A stretch of DNA of 52,989 bases from Clostridiales bacterium (GTDB lineage Bacteria > Bacillota > Clostridia > Lachnospirales > CAG-274), in NCBI GenBank assembly GCA_021204175.1, contig JAJPZT010000019.1, positions 1 to 52,989 of the forward strand, written 5' to 3'. Below the pieces are notes generated by a model. The model saw nothing but the letters and a program-made list of their open reading frames with translations. It was not told the origin of the DNA and made no database searches. Both the position numbers and the translations under genes were made by a program. Numbering within the stretch: position 1 is the stretch's first letter; each line of letters begins with the position of its first letter. Below are positions 17,661-26,594 of this stretch, piece by piece.

Positions 17661-18926
17661 ATGATGAAAAAAATAATTTTTTCGGTTTTGTTTTGTTTGA
17701 TGGTGTGTGTACCGGTCAGTGCCGAGGAATATGCTCAGTATACCGACCCGGGAATAAGCTATAATACACAATATGCAGAGGTAAGCGTTAAATTTCCGAA
17801 CGGAGTAACAACAAACACTGTCTACTGCAACGGCAGACTTTGTGTAGCACTTGACGAAGGCTTGGAGCTTATGGGGGCGGAAATGACACAGCTTAATTTT
17901 GTCTACAGAATTGCGGTAGGAAACAGCTTTATTTTTTTAAGCACTGAAGCCAAAAGCAACAGACCGGGCATTGTTACATATAATAATGAGTCTTATATTT
18001 CACTTTATGAGCTTATAACTCCTTTCGGCTATGAAATGATTGTTGATTCAAACTGCACATATGCCACAGTTATAAAATATAATTCAAGTGTTTTGGCTAA
18101 TACAACAGCCGGGGGAGAAAACAGCGCTTACATACGTCTTGAGGATATAGCCGCCGATGGAATGAAGCCCGACGGAACGGCTAAATATTCCGTTTCAATG
18201 CTTGAAAAGCTTAAGTATACCGGCGAATATCTCTATTTAAACGGTCAGGAATATTATATTGCATGGATTCCCGTTTATACCTGCCCGAGCCTAAATTATA
18301 CCAATGACGTTTCTGTTTATTATAATCTTTATAATTCATATTTTCTCTATGTTTTGGATTATATGACAGACCATAACGGACATTTGGGACTGCATGGATA
18401 TACTCACCAGTATGGAAACGAAGAAAGCGGCGACGGCTATGAATGGGGTGAGGCAACTCCTTATACCGAGGAAGAACAGCAACAAAGAATGATTTTGGCT
18501 AAGCAGTCTGCGGCAAAGTTAGGCTATGAGCCTGAGTTTTTTGAATTTCCTCATTACGGAGCTACTGACAGTCAGCTTAAAATGGCGGAAAATTACTTTG
18601 ATGTAATATATCAGTATTACCCTGATAACTCTTTAATTTATGAGATTGTCACAACCGCAAGATCCGGAAAAAATGTTTTTTATGTTCCCACTCTGGCAGG
18701 GTATGTAAGATATAAAAGAGATGATTCTATTTATGGAAACATAGATACCTGTGTCAATAACGGCTATGTTTTGAGTATGTATTTTCATCCGGTTATAGAT
18801 GAAGATAATATTTTTATTTCCGAATATAATAATGTAAGATATTGGTGTTATGAAAATGAAGCGGCTCTGCCTGCCATATTAAATTATATCAGAAACTACG
18901 ACTATAACTTCAGAAGTTTTAACTAA
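17661..18926 (+). CDS. Secreted DUF2334/polysaccharide deacetylase-like protein
   Basis: This 421-residue protein has a clear signal peptide (KKIIFSVLFCLMVCVPVSAEE) with cleavage after about residue 21. Residues 30-140 resemble a copper-amine-oxidase-like N-terminal domain, a wall-associated module (FPNGVTTNTVYCNGRLCVALDE split across strands). The C-terminal half carries LGLHGYTHQYG and FEFPHYGA, typical of the DUF2334 branch of NodB-like deacetylases in which HxxxH ligands bind metal. It may trim surface glycan; substrate and activity are unknown. It has its own promoter and ends at parS1 and a two-way terminator. Confidence 0.75.
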   Translation: MMKKIIFSVLFCLMVCVPVSAEEYAQYTDPGISYNTQYAEVSVKFPNGVTTNTVYCNGRLCVALDEGLELMGAEMTQLNFVYRIAVGNSFIFLSTEAKSNRPGIVTYNNESYISLYELITPFGYEMIVDSNCTYATVIKYNSSVLANTTAGGENSAYIRLEDIAADGMKPDGTAKYSVSMLEKLKYTGEYLYLNGQEYYIAWIPVYTCPSLNYTNDVSVYYNLYNSYFLYVLDYMTDHNGHLGLHGYTHQYGNEESGDGYEWGEATPYTEEEQQQRMILAKQSAAKLGYEPEFFEFPHYGATDSQLKMAENYFDVIYQYYPDNSLIYEIVTTARSGKNVFYVPTLAGYVRYKRDDSIYGNIDTCVNNGYVLSMYFHPVIDEDNIFISEYNNVRYWCYENEAALPAILNYIRNYDYNFRSFN

Positions 18927-18927
18927 T

Positions 18928-18943
18928 TGTTCCACGTGAAACG
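18928..18943. promoter_or_regulatory. parS: parS1 centromere site
   Basis: TGTTCCACGTGAAACG matches the ParB-binding consensus TGTTNCACGTGAAACA at all but the last position. ParB, which also encodes the CTP-dependent spreading clamp, is at 25674-26594. The site touches the stem of the terminator at 18940-18984. Confidence 0.88.
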
Positions 18944-18984
18944 CTTGTATGTCTGCCAAAGGTAGACGTACAAGCGTTATTTTA
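18940..18984. terminator. Two-way terminator between convergent genes
   Basis: AACGCTTGTA (18940-18949) and TACAAGCGTT (18969-18978) enclose a GTCT/AGAC inner stem. It is followed by ATTTTAT on the plus strand and preceded by parS on the minus side. It separates the deacetylase-like gene from the ACT/hflX pair. Confidence 0.75.
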
Positions 18985-19359
18985 TACTATATATTTATTT
19001 TCATTAAGAACCTTTATTGCCTTGTTAAAACTTTTTTCTTTAACAAAAACATAGTCCGTATTATATGTTGAAACAACGAAAATACCTATTTTATTTTCAG
19101 CCAGTATTTTTGAAATATGGGCTATTATGCCCAAAAGAGAAAAATCCAAAACACCCTCAATTCTGAAGGCTTTCCAGCCGTCGTCTCTTTTTGTTGTTTC
19201 AATATTCATTTCTTCTATATTTTCGGTTTTGCAAACAAGAGATATTTCTTCATCCGTAACGGAAACAAAAGTAAATTTTTCATCTAAGTCAATATCATTT
19301 ATATTACTGACCTTGCAGATTGAAAAGCTCCCTTCTATAATCTTTAGTTTTAACTTCAT
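18982..19359 (-). CDS. ACT domain-containing protein
   Basis: This small protein of 125 residues has two ACT-like halves and ends GIIAHISKILAENKIGIFVVSTYNTDYVFV, a typical ACT ligand-binding repeat related to the aspartokinase regulatory type (CASTOR/ACT group). Such stand-alone proteins bind amino acids, but the ligand here is unknown. The frame opens 17 codons earlier, but the ATG at 19357-19359 follows AAGGAGTAA, which is the end of hflX itself, so translation is coupled to hflX. Confidence 0.75.
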   Translation of the reverse strand: MKLKLKIIEGSFSICKVSNINDIDLDEKFTFVSVTDEEISLVCKTENIEEMNIETTKRDDGWKAFRIEGVLDFSLLGIIAHISKILAENKIGIFVVSTYNTDYVFVKEKSFNKAIKVLNENKYIV

Positions 19360-19363
19360 AAGC

Positions 19364-20641
19364 TTACTCCTTAACCTCAAATTTTTGAAGTCTCTGTTTA
19401 TATTCCTCATTTACATAAGCCTTTATAAATGTTCCGTCCTGTCTGTGGCTGCTTTCAACAATCTCACAGTTTTTATACACATTGTTTAAAAGATTTCCTT
19501 CACTATATGGTATAAGTGCATTAACCTCTGTTTTAAATGACTTAACAATTTTTTCAACTGTATCAAGAAGTGTGTCAATACCTTTTTTATATTTAGCGGA
19601 GATTTGCAAAACATATTCTGCGTTATGGTCTGAGGGCAGGGGAGTAACAATATCCTTGTCCGTCTTATTAAACACAGTAATTATAGGCACGTCCTTAACC
19701 TTCAGTTCATCAAGCAGGCTGTAAACCACCTTCATCTGCTCACCGCAGTTTGGGTTTGAAGCGTCCGCAACATGTATCAAAATATCCGCATACTTAACCT
19801 CTTCAAGGGTAGACCTGAATGCCTTTATAAGTCCGTGGGGCAGCTTATTTATAAAGCCTACTGTGTCCGTAAACATATATTCAAGCCTTGATTCCTCTGT
19901 GGGCTTAATTTTTCGTGTAGTAGTGTCAAGAGTAGCAAAAAGCTTGTTTTCACATAGAACGTCAGACCCTGTCAAGGCATTCATAAGAGTAGATTTTCCC
20001 GCATTTGTATAACCTATTAAAGCAATTATGGGCGTATGAGACTTAAGTCTTTTTTCTCTTATGACGCTTCTGTGCTCTTCAATTTCCTTAAGGCTTTTGT
20101 TAAGCTCACTTATTCTGTCAGCAATTCTTCTTCTGTCTGTTTCAAGCTTTTTTTCACCGGGACCTCTTGTGCCTATGCCGCCGCCGAGACGTGACATCTC
20201 TCTGCCTCTGCCTGTTAAATGTGATGATTTATATCTGAGCTGGGCTAATTCTACCTGAACCTTACCCTCTGCGGAAACAGCGTGCTTTGCAAATATATCC
20301 AAAATCAAAAGGGTTCTGTCCATAATTTTAAGCCCAGTGTTCTTTTCGAGATAGTCTGTCTGTGAAGGGTTTAACTCATCGTCGCAGATTACTGCGTCTG
20401 CTTCTAAAGTCTCGCAGTAATACTTTAACTCTTCTGTTTTGCCCTTTCCAAAATACATTGAACGGCTTGGGGCTTCTCTTTTCTGAATCATTCTGCCCAC
20501 AACCTCTGCTCCGGCTGTTTCAGCCAAATCCTGAAGCTCGTCAAGACATTCGTCTACACTTTGATTTCCGTTCTCGAAGTCTACGGCAATCAAAACCACT
20601 CTTTCGGCTTTTTCATTGTTGTCATAAAGTTTATTTTCCAT
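19364..20641 (-). CDS. hflX: GTPase HflX
   Basis: HflX is a ribosome-binding GTPase that splits stalled or heat-damaged ribosomes. The N-terminal HflX domain contains the signature MSRLGGGIGTRGPGEKKLE and is followed by the G domain with GYTNAGKSTLMN (G1), DTVGF (G3) and NKTD (G4). The ATG at 20641 follows AGGTGA by 9 bases; a GTG four codons upstream overlaps that site. The protein is 425 residues, normal for the family. It is followed by a coupled ACT-domain gene. A glgA terminator lies upstream, so it needs its own promoter, which I could not identify. Confidence 0.94.
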   Translation of the reverse strand: MENKLYDNNEKAERVVLIAVDFENGNQSVDECLDELQDLAETAGAEVVGRMIQKREAPSRSMYFGKGKTEELKYYCETLEADAVICDDELNPSQTDYLEKNTGLKIMDRTLLILDIFAKHAVSAEGKVQVELAQLRYKSSHLTGRGREMSRLGGGIGTRGPGEKKLETDRRRIADRISELNKSLKEIEEHRSVIREKRLKSHTPIIALIGYTNAGKSTLMNALTGSDVLCENKLFATLDTTTRKIKPTEESRLEYMFTDTVGFINKLPHGLIKAFRSTLEEVKYADILIHVADASNPNCGEQMKVVYSLLDELKVKDVPIITVFNKTDKDIVTPLPSDHNAEYVLQISAKYKKGIDTLLDTVEKIVKSFKTEVNALIPYSEGNLLNNVYKNCEIVESSHRQDGTFIKAYVNEEYKQRLQKFEVKE

Positions 20642-20670
20642 AATAATTTTCACCTGTTTATAGTTTCTTT

Positions 20671-20710
20671 ATTTAAAAACGGGAGCTGTTTTTATTTTTA
20701 ACAGCTCCCG
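20671..20710 (-). terminator. Terminator of glgA
   Basis: On the minus strand CGGGAGCTGTT and AACAGCTCCCG form an 11-bp stem followed by TTTTTAAAT. This is a strong rho-independent terminator just after glgA. Confidence 0.9.
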
Positions 20711-20723
20711 GAAATATTATGTT

Positions 20724-22163
20724 TTAATCTTCTTTATTGCAGAGCATTTTATAAAGCTTAATATATTCCTGTGCGGAAACATCCCATGAGAAACGTGTGT
20801 TAATAGCGTTCTTCATAATCTGTGTCCACTGCTCTTTGTCTTCATAAAGTCTGAGAGCTTCGTTTATGCCCCACATAAGACCGCTGCCTAAGAAATCCTG
20901 GAACTTGAAGCCGTTGCCCTTGCCTGTTTCCGGGTTATAGTGTTCAACTGTGTCTACCAAACCGCCGGTTGTTCTTACAACGGGAATTGTTCCGTAGCTC
21001 ATAGCGAAAAGCTGACCTAAGCCGCAGGGTTCGAAAAGTGAAGGCATAAGGAAAATATCAGAGCCTGCATAAATTTTTTGAGCAAGTGTATCGTTAAAGG
21101 TAATGTTAGCGGAAACCTTCTTGGGATACCATGACTGAAGCTCTCTGAAGCGGTATTCGAAATAGCTGTTGCCTGTTCCCAAAATTACAAGCTGAACGTC
21201 CTTTGAAAGAAGCTCGCCGGCAATATCCAAAAGAAGGTTTATACCCTTCTGATCGGCAAGACGTGAAATAATTGAAATCATAGGAACGTCGCATACAGGC
21301 AGACCTAATTCCTCCTGAAGCTTAAACTTGTTTTCCTTCTTCTTTTCAATTGAATTTACGTCATAATTTACGAAAATCTTTTTGCTTGTAGCAGGATTGT
21401 TTTCTTCATAATCAATACCGTTTACAATTCCGTAAAGAACGTTGTCTCTGCTTCTCATAACGCCGTCAAGCTGATAGCCGTATTCGGGACGCTTAACCTC
21501 TTCTGCATATGTGTTTGAAACAGTGTTTATAGCGTCGGCATAAACAAGTCCGCCCTTCATAAGGTTTACTGTGCCGTAAAATTCAAGTTTGTCAGAGGTC
21601 AAATATCCGTAGTCAAGCTCCATAAGCGAAAGACAGCTTGAGGGAAATACGCCTTGATACTGTAAATTGTGGATAGTATAAAGGGACTTAATATTCTGAT
21701 AGAAGCTTATCTTTGAATATTTGTCTTTAAGATAAAGGCTTACAAGACCTGTCTGCCAGTCGTTTGTGTGAATTACATCGGGAATAAAATCGATGTAGTT
21801 AATCATTTCCAAAGCTGCCTTTGAGAAGAAAGTAAATCTCTCACAGTCGTCGCCGTAGCCGTAATAACCGTCTCTGTTGCCGAAGTAGAAATCATTGCCT
21901 ATCATATAGGTAGGAACGTCTGCCTTAAGCTTGAAAATGTCGGCGTACTGAACTCTCCAGTCAAGAGTTACGTCATAGCCCGTTATATATTCAGCGGAAT
22001 CAACATATTCCTGCTTTACAGACTTATATTTAGGAAATACTACGCAAATCTCAACCCCCGCATTTTGTAATGCCTTCGGAAGTGAACCTGTTACATCGCC
22101 GAGACCGCCGCTTTTGGCAAAGGGCGATACCTCAGACGCTACCATTAAAACCTTCAATGACAT
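20724..22163 (-). CDS. glgA: Glycogen synthase, ADP-glucose type
   Basis: GlgA (GT5) extends alpha-1,4-glucan from ADP-glucose. The 479-residue protein has the N-terminal KSGGLGDVTGSLPKAL motif (substrate Lys), NDWQTG, IHNLQYQG and the C-terminal LFEPCGLGQLFAMSYGTIPVVRTTGGLVDTV region, split over usual positions. Other glg genes are not adjacent, so it is a lone glycogen gene with its own terminator. A 14-bp perfect palindrome (22195-22208) in its upstream region may be an operator. A strong AAAGGAGG precedes the start. Confidence 0.95.
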   Translation of the reverse strand: MSLKVLMVASEVSPFAKSGGLGDVTGSLPKALQNAGVEICVVFPKYKSVKQEYVDSAEYITGYDVTLDWRVQYADIFKLKADVPTYMIGNDFYFGNRDGYYGYGDDCERFTFFSKAALEMINYIDFIPDVIHTNDWQTGLVSLYLKDKYSKISFYQNIKSLYTIHNLQYQGVFPSSCLSLMELDYGYLTSDKLEFYGTVNLMKGGLVYADAINTVSNTYAEEVKRPEYGYQLDGVMRSRDNVLYGIVNGIDYEENNPATSKKIFVNYDVNSIEKKKENKFKLQEELGLPVCDVPMISIISRLADQKGINLLLDIAGELLSKDVQLVILGTGNSYFEYRFRELQSWYPKKVSANITFNDTLAQKIYAGSDIFLMPSLFEPCGLGQLFAMSYGTIPVVRTTGGLVDTVEHYNPETGKGNGFKFQDFLGSGLMWGINEALRLYEDKEQWTQIMKNAINTRFSWDVSAQEYIKLYKMLCNKED

Positions 22164-22194
22164 AAAAATACCTCCTTTGTGTAAGAATATATTA

Positions 22195-22208
22195 TCACAA
22201 ATTTGTGA
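22195..22208. promoter_or_regulatory. Palindrome upstream of glgA, possible operator
   Basis: TCACAAATTTGTGA is a perfect 14-bp palindrome 32-45 bases upstream of glgA in the divergent glgA/pepF region. It overlaps the likely glgA core promoter. No regulator can be named. Confidence 0.35.
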
Positions 22209-22229
22209 AATAATATTTTGATTTTATCC

Positions 22230-22258
22230 TTGCATTCTTATTTATATTATACTACAAT
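22230..22258 (+). promoter_or_regulatory. Promoter of pepF
   Basis: TTGCAT (22230-22235), a 17-base spacer and TACAAT (22253-22258) face pepF. Confidence 0.7.
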
Positions 22259-22306
22259 ATATATAAAAATGAAAGACATATTATTAAATTTTTGGAGGTT
22301 TTTTTT

Positions 22307-24079
22307 ATGAGCAGCAAAGTTATTTTAAGAAAAGACGTAAAAGAAGAGGATAAGTGGAAAATATGTGATTTATTTAAAAGCGATGAAGCATGGGAAGAGG
22401 AGTTTAAGCAGTGTGAGGATTTAATTCCGCAGCTTGCAGCCTACAAGGGTAAGCTTAATGTGAGCAATATGTTTGAAATTTTCGAAGCAGACGAAAAGGT
22501 AAGCAGACTTGTTGACAGGCTTTATGTTTATGCAAACTTAAGAAATCACGAGGATACCGAAAATAATTTCTATCAAGGTTTATGCGGAAAGGCTAATACT
22601 CTGATAGTTAAATACAGCTCTGCCTGTGCATTTATTGAGCCTGAAATTTTGGCTTTAAATGAGGACGAGGTCAGAGCAGCTGCAGAAGGCTCTGTATATA
22701 AGCACTATATCTTAAATCTACTCAGAAACAAAGAGCATATTTTAGACACAGATAAAGAAGAAATGCTTGCCGGAATTTATGAGCTTGCGTCTGCTCCCGA
22801 CGATATTTTTTCTATGATTAATAATGCGGATATTCGCTTTGATGATATTAAGGACGGAAAAGGCAAAACCCTCAGCCTGACTCATGGAAAATATCAGTCA
22901 TATCTCGAAAGCAGCGACAGGGTTTTGAGAAAGAATGCATTTAAGAGCTATTATAAAAGCTTTTACGGCTTGAAAAATACCATTTCTTCCACATACAGTG
23001 CAAGTGTAAAGAAGGACATTTATTTAAGCAATGTGAGAAACTATAAAAACTCCCTTGAAAGCTGTCTTTACGGCGATAATATTCCTCTTGAGGTCTATTA
23101 TAATTTGGTTAAAACAGTAAATGAATATCTGCCTTTGCTTCAGAGATATGTTAAAATAAGAAAGGACAGGCTCGGAGTTGATAAACTTCATTTTTACGAC
23201 CTTTACACACCTATTGTTGAAAATGTGGATTTAAAGATAGATTTTGAAGAGGCAAAGAAAACAGTGGTTGAAGCCCTGAAGCCTTTGGGTGAGGAATATA
23301 TAAATATTTTCAAAGGTGGTCTCGAAGGCGGCTGGATTGACAAGTACGAAAATAAGGGTAAGAGAAGCGGAGCATACAGCTGGGGTACTTACGGAACACA
23401 TCCCTACATTCTTATGAATTATGACGGAAACTATAATTCAATGTTTACACTTGCTCACGAAATGGGACACTCAATGCATAGTTATTATACTTGGAATAAT
23501 CAGCCCTATGTTTATGGAAACTATACTATTTTCGTAGCTGAAGTGGCTTCAACCGTAAACGAAGCCCTGCTTATGAAGTATCTTCTTTCTAAGGAGACAG
23601 ATAAAATAAAGAGAGCCTATCTTATTAATTATTTCTTAGAGCAGTTTAGAGGAACTCTTTTCAGACAGACAATGTTTGCGGAGTTTGAGCTTAAGGCTCA
23701 CGAAATGGCTGAAAGGGGAGAAGCACTGACTTTTGAAAGTCTCACAGAAGTTTATAAACAGCTTAATATTAAATATTTCGGCGAAGGAATTGTTTTGGAC
23801 GATGAAATCTGCTACGAGTGGATGAGAATACCTCATTTTTATACTGCTTTTTATGTATATCAGTATGCAACGGGATTTTCCTGTGCAATGGCTCTGTCTG
23901 AGAAGATACTTAATGAAAACGGTGCTGAAAACTATATTAAGTTTTTGAAGGGTGGAAGCTCAGAATTTTCCATTGACTTGCTTAAGATAGCCGGAGTTGA
24001 TATAAGCAAGCCCGAGCCTGTGGTTGACGCATTAAAAGTTTTTGAAGAATTATTAAAACAAATGGAATCTTTGGAATAA
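22307..24079 (+). CDS. pepF: Oligoendopeptidase F, M3 family
   Basis: PepF is a zinc metallopeptidase that degrades short oligopeptides in the cytoplasm. The 590-residue protein has the N-terminal PepF domain and the M3 catalytic motif HEMGHSMHSYY (HExxH) with the downstream Glu in FVAEVASTVNE. The ATG at 22307 follows TTGGAGG; the frame can be read five codons further, but that start would lie within the ribosome-binding site. It has its own promoter and is followed by an independent pyrE promoter. Confidence 0.95.
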   Translation: MSSKVILRKDVKEEDKWKICDLFKSDEAWEEEFKQCEDLIPQLAAYKGKLNVSNMFEIFEADEKVSRLVDRLYVYANLRNHEDTENNFYQGLCGKANTLIVKYSSACAFIEPEILALNEDEVRAAAEGSVYKHYILNLLRNKEHILDTDKEEMLAGIYELASAPDDIFSMINNADIRFDDIKDGKGKTLSLTHGKYQSYLESSDRVLRKNAFKSYYKSFYGLKNTISSTYSASVKKDIYLSNVRNYKNSLESCLYGDNIPLEVYYNLVKTVNEYLPLLQRYVKIRKDRLGVDKLHFYDLYTPIVENVDLKIDFEEAKKTVVEALKPLGEEYINIFKGGLEGGWIDKYENKGKRSGAYSWGTYGTHPYILMNYDGNYNSMFTLAHEMGHSMHSYYTWNNQPYVYGNYTIFVAEVASTVNEALLMKYLLSKETDKIKRAYLINYFLEQFRGTLFRQTMFAEFELKAHEMAERGEALTFESLTEVYKQLNIKYFGEGIVLDDEICYEWMRIPHFYTAFYVYQYATGFSCAMALSEKILNENGAENYIKFLKGGSSEFSIDLLKIAGVDISKPEPVVDALKVFEELLKQMESLE

Positions 24080-24083
24080 TGAC

Positions 24084-24112
24084 TTGTAATTGTCTCAAAA
24101 AAATTATATAAT
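24084..24112 (+). promoter_or_regulatory. Promoter of pyrE
   Basis: TTGTAA (24084-24089), a 17-base spacer and TATAAT (24107-24112) lie 33 bases upstream of pyrE. No PyrR-type attenuator fits in the short leader. Confidence 0.7.
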
Positions 24113-24145
24113 AGGTTTAATAAATATTCTCAGGAGGAAAAAGAA

Positions 24146-24799
24146 ATGAACAAGCATGATTTTATTAACTTTATGTACGGAGCGGGAGTTTTGACATTCG
24201 GCGACTTTACACTTAAAAGCGGTAGAAAAGCACCTTATTTTGTAAATACGGGAAATTATAAAACAGGTGAGCAGATTGCTAAGTTAGGGGAATTTTATGC
24301 AGACTGTATTATTGAAGCGGGAGTTAAGCCCGATGTACTTTACGGACCTGCTTACAAGGGTATTCCTCTTTGTGTTGCCACAGCTATTGCGCTTGCTAAG
24401 AAGGGCATTAATGTTGACTACTGCTTTAACAGAAAAGAAGCAAAGGATCACGGCGAAGGGGGAGTTATTGTAGGTCATCAGCTTAAGGACGGCGACAAGG
24501 TTCTTATTATAGAAGATGTTATTACTGCCGGAACTGCTGTTAGAGAAAGTCTTTCCATTATTAACGATATAGCCAAAGTTGATATTATGGACGTAGTTAT
24601 TTCTATAGACAGAATGGAAAAGGGCAAGGTAGGCGATAAGTCTGCAATTCAAGAGGTTAAGGATGAGTTCGGAATTAATGTTTATAATATTGCTTCTGTT
24701 GTGGATATTATCGAAGCTATTAAAGAGGGCAAGCTGCCTGTAGACAGTGAATATCTTGATAAGATGATTGAATATAGAAAGCTTTACGGTGTGGAATAA
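24146..24799 (+). CDS. pyrE: Orotate phosphoribosyltransferase
   Basis: PyrE makes orotidine monophosphate from orotate and PRPP in pyrimidine synthesis. The PRPP-binding motif is VLIIEDVITAGTAVRES (around residue 122), with the YGPAYKGIPLC segment before it. The protein is 217 residues, normal for the family. It stands alone rather than in a pyr operon, with its own promoter and an AGGAGG site. parS2 and a small hairpin follow. Confidence 0.94.
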   Translation: MNKHDFINFMYGAGVLTFGDFTLKSGRKAPYFVNTGNYKTGEQIAKLGEFYADCIIEAGVKPDVLYGPAYKGIPLCVATAIALAKKGINVDYCFNRKEAKDHGEGGVIVGHQLKDGDKVLIIEDVITAGTAVRESLSIINDIAKVDIMDVVISIDRMEKGKVGDKSAIQEVKDEFGINVYNIASVVDIIEAIKEGKLPVDSEYLDKMIEYRKLYGVE

Positions 24800-24814
24800 T
24801 TTACACTTGAAAAT

Positions 24815-24830
24815 TGTTCCACGTGGAACA
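24815..24830. promoter_or_regulatory. parS: parS2 centromere site
   Basis: TGTTCCACGTGGAACA is a perfect 16-bp palindrome differing from the parS consensus at one internal base. It lies 74 bases upstream of parA, in the position typical of parS near its own operon. Confidence 0.85.
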
Positions 24831-24849
24831 ATTTTAATATAAAATAGTA

Positions 24850-24871
24850 GGGGCAGGGCTTGCTCTGCCCG
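24850..24871 (+). terminator. Hairpin after pyrE, possible terminator
   Basis: GGGCAG (24851-24856) pairs with CTGCCC (24865-24870), followed by GTTTGTTTTG. The T run is interrupted, so termination is uncertain. The loop GGCTTGCT resembles other small hairpins in this window. Confidence 0.4.
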
Positions 24872-24903
24872 TTTGTTTTGATTTAGAAAGGAATGTAATT
24901 TGT

Positions 24904-25671
24904 ATGGCAAAGATTTATGCTTTGGCAAATCAAAAGGGCGGCGTAGGCAAAACCACCACTGTTATAAACTTAGCTGCATATTTAGCCGAAGCAGGTAAAA
25001 AGGTTCTGATAATAGACTCAGATCCACAGGGAAATTCCACAAGCGGCTACGGAATAGAAAAGACGGATATAAAAAGCTCTTACTATACTCTTTTGACAGG
25101 AGAGTCAAGTTTTGAAGAGACGGTTATAAAAGCAGAATGTATTGAAAATATAGATATACTTCCGGCAAACAGAGAGCTTGCCGGGGCTGAAATTGAGCTT
25201 ATAAACTTTTCGAGAAAGGAATACCTGCTTAAGGATATTCTTGACGTGCTTAAAAGCAATTATGACTACATAATTATTGACTGTCCGCCGTCTCTTAATA
25301 TTTTGACACTTAACGCTTTGACTGCGGCTGATGGTGTTTTGGTGCCCTTACAGTGTGAATATTACGCTATGGAGGGTTTGACAGATCTCTTATATACTAT
25401 AAGTCTAGTTAAGAAAAAGCTTAATAAGGAGCTTAAGGTCGAAGGGGTTATATTTACTATGTATGATTCCAGAACAAATCTTTCGGCTCAGGTTGTAGAC
25501 GAGGTTAAAAACGTTTTGGATAAGGAATCACTTAAGACAATTATTCCCAGAAACATAAGACTAAGCGAAGCTCCCAGCCACGGAGTTCCCATAAACATAT
25601 ATGATAAAAATTCAAAGGGTGCATTGGCATATGAAAGACTTGCGGAAGAAATTTTGAAAAGGGGTGAATAA
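24904..25671 (+). CDS. parA: Chromosome partitioning ATPase ParA/Soj
   Basis: This 255-residue Walker-type ATPase moves ParB-parS complexes over the nucleoid and, in Bacillus, controls DnaA. It has the deviant Walker A KGGVGKTTTVINL near residue 10, and IIIDCPPSLNILTLNAL with the switch region. An AAAGGAA site precedes the ATG. parB starts 2 bases after the stop and parS2 lies upstream, forming a complete ParABS locus about 14 kb from oriC. Confidence 0.96.
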   Translation: MAKIYALANQKGGVGKTTTVINLAAYLAEAGKKVLIIDSDPQGNSTSGYGIEKTDIKSSYYTLLTGESSFEETVIKAECIENIDILPANRELAGAEIELINFSRKEYLLKDILDVLKSNYDYIIIDCPPSLNILTLNALTAADGVLVPLQCEYYAMEGLTDLLYTISLVKKKLNKELKVEGVIFTMYDSRTNLSAQVVDEVKNVLDKESLKTIIPRNIRLSEAPSHGVPINIYDKNSKGALAYERLAEEILKRGE

Positions 25672-25673
25672 TA

Positions 25674-26594
25674 ATGGCAGAATTTAAGCACGGCTTAGGC
25701 AGAGGGTTTAACCCCAGGGGCTTAAGCGCATTAATAGATACGGGAAGCGACGACGAAAAGCAAATAAACAGACCAGAGGGCAGCGTTGTGGAGGTTGATA
25801 TAATGAAAATTCAGCCTAACAGAACACAGCCCAGAAGAAAATTTTACAATGAAAGTATTGAAGAACTTGCGGTGAGCATTAAAGAGGTGGGGATTATTCA
25901 GCCTCTTATAGTGACCAAAATCGGAGAGTTCTATGAAATAGTTGCCGGTGAAAGAAGATATAGAGCCGCAAGGATAGCAGGGTTTCAGAAAGTGCCTGTA
26001 ATAGTGAGAGAATACAGCGAGCTGGAAGCACTTCAGACTGCATTAATCGAAAATATTCAGAGAGAGGACTTAAATCCCGTTGACGAAGCTGCTACATATA
26101 AAAGATTTAATGAGGAGTTTTCACTTTCACAGGAGGATATAGCCAAAAAGGTAGGCAAAAGCAGATCTTCTGTTGCCAATTCAATGCGTCTTTTAAAGCT
26201 TGATGAGGTTGTTCTGAATATGCTTAAGGAGGAAACACTGACTGTGGGTCACTGCAAGGCTCTTTTGGGCATAGAAAATAACGAGGTTCAAAGAAAGCTT
26301 GCTGAAATGATAGTTAAGGAATGCTTATCGGTCAGACAGACCGAAAAGCTTGTAAACAAGGCTTTGCAAAACCCCGGTGAAGAGATCGAAAACAAAGAAG
26401 AACAAGCTGATAAGTCCGATATTCACCGCTATGATTATTTTGAAAAGCAGATTTCCGCAATCGTAGGCTCAAAGGTAAAGGTTAAGGACAGCGGAAAAAT
26501 TAAAAAGGTAGTTTTTGAATTTTATTCAGATGATGAAATTGACGGCTTTTTGGGGCTTATTAAAAATGCCGCCGTAACGGAGGATAATAACTGA
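25674..26594 (+). CDS. parB: Chromosome partitioning protein ParB/Spo0J
   Basis: ParB is a CTP-dependent clamp that loads at parS, spreads, and recruits SMC. The 306-residue protein has the N-terminal CTPase/ParB domain with GERRYRAARIAG and ENIQREDLNPVDEA, and the parS-reading helix-turn-helix LSQEDIAKKVGKSRSSVANSMRLL split over about residues 152-175. The C-terminal dimerisation part follows. Its stop overlaps the start of the DUF4446 gene by one base. Two parS sites are present in the window. Confidence 0.96.
   Translation: MAEFKHGLGRGFNPRGLSALIDTGSDDEKQINRPEGSVVEVDIMKIQPNRTQPRRKFYNESIEELAVSIKEVGIIQPLIVTKIGEFYEIVAGERRYRAARIAGFQKVPVIVREYSELEALQTALIENIQREDLNPVDEAATYKRFNEEFSLSQEDIAKKVGKSRSSVANSMRLLKLDEVVLNMLKEETLTVGHCKALLGIENNEVQRKLAEMIVKECLSVRQTEKLVNKALQNPGEEIENKEEQADKSDIHRYDYFEKQISAIVGSKVKVKDSGKIKKVVFEFYSDDEIDGFLGLIKNAAVTEDNN

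Noticed and set aside
24284..24928. 214-codon minus-strand frame opposite pyrE
   Set aside because: It is rich in Asn, Ile and Leu as an antisense shadow of pyrE. pyrE has all expected motifs.
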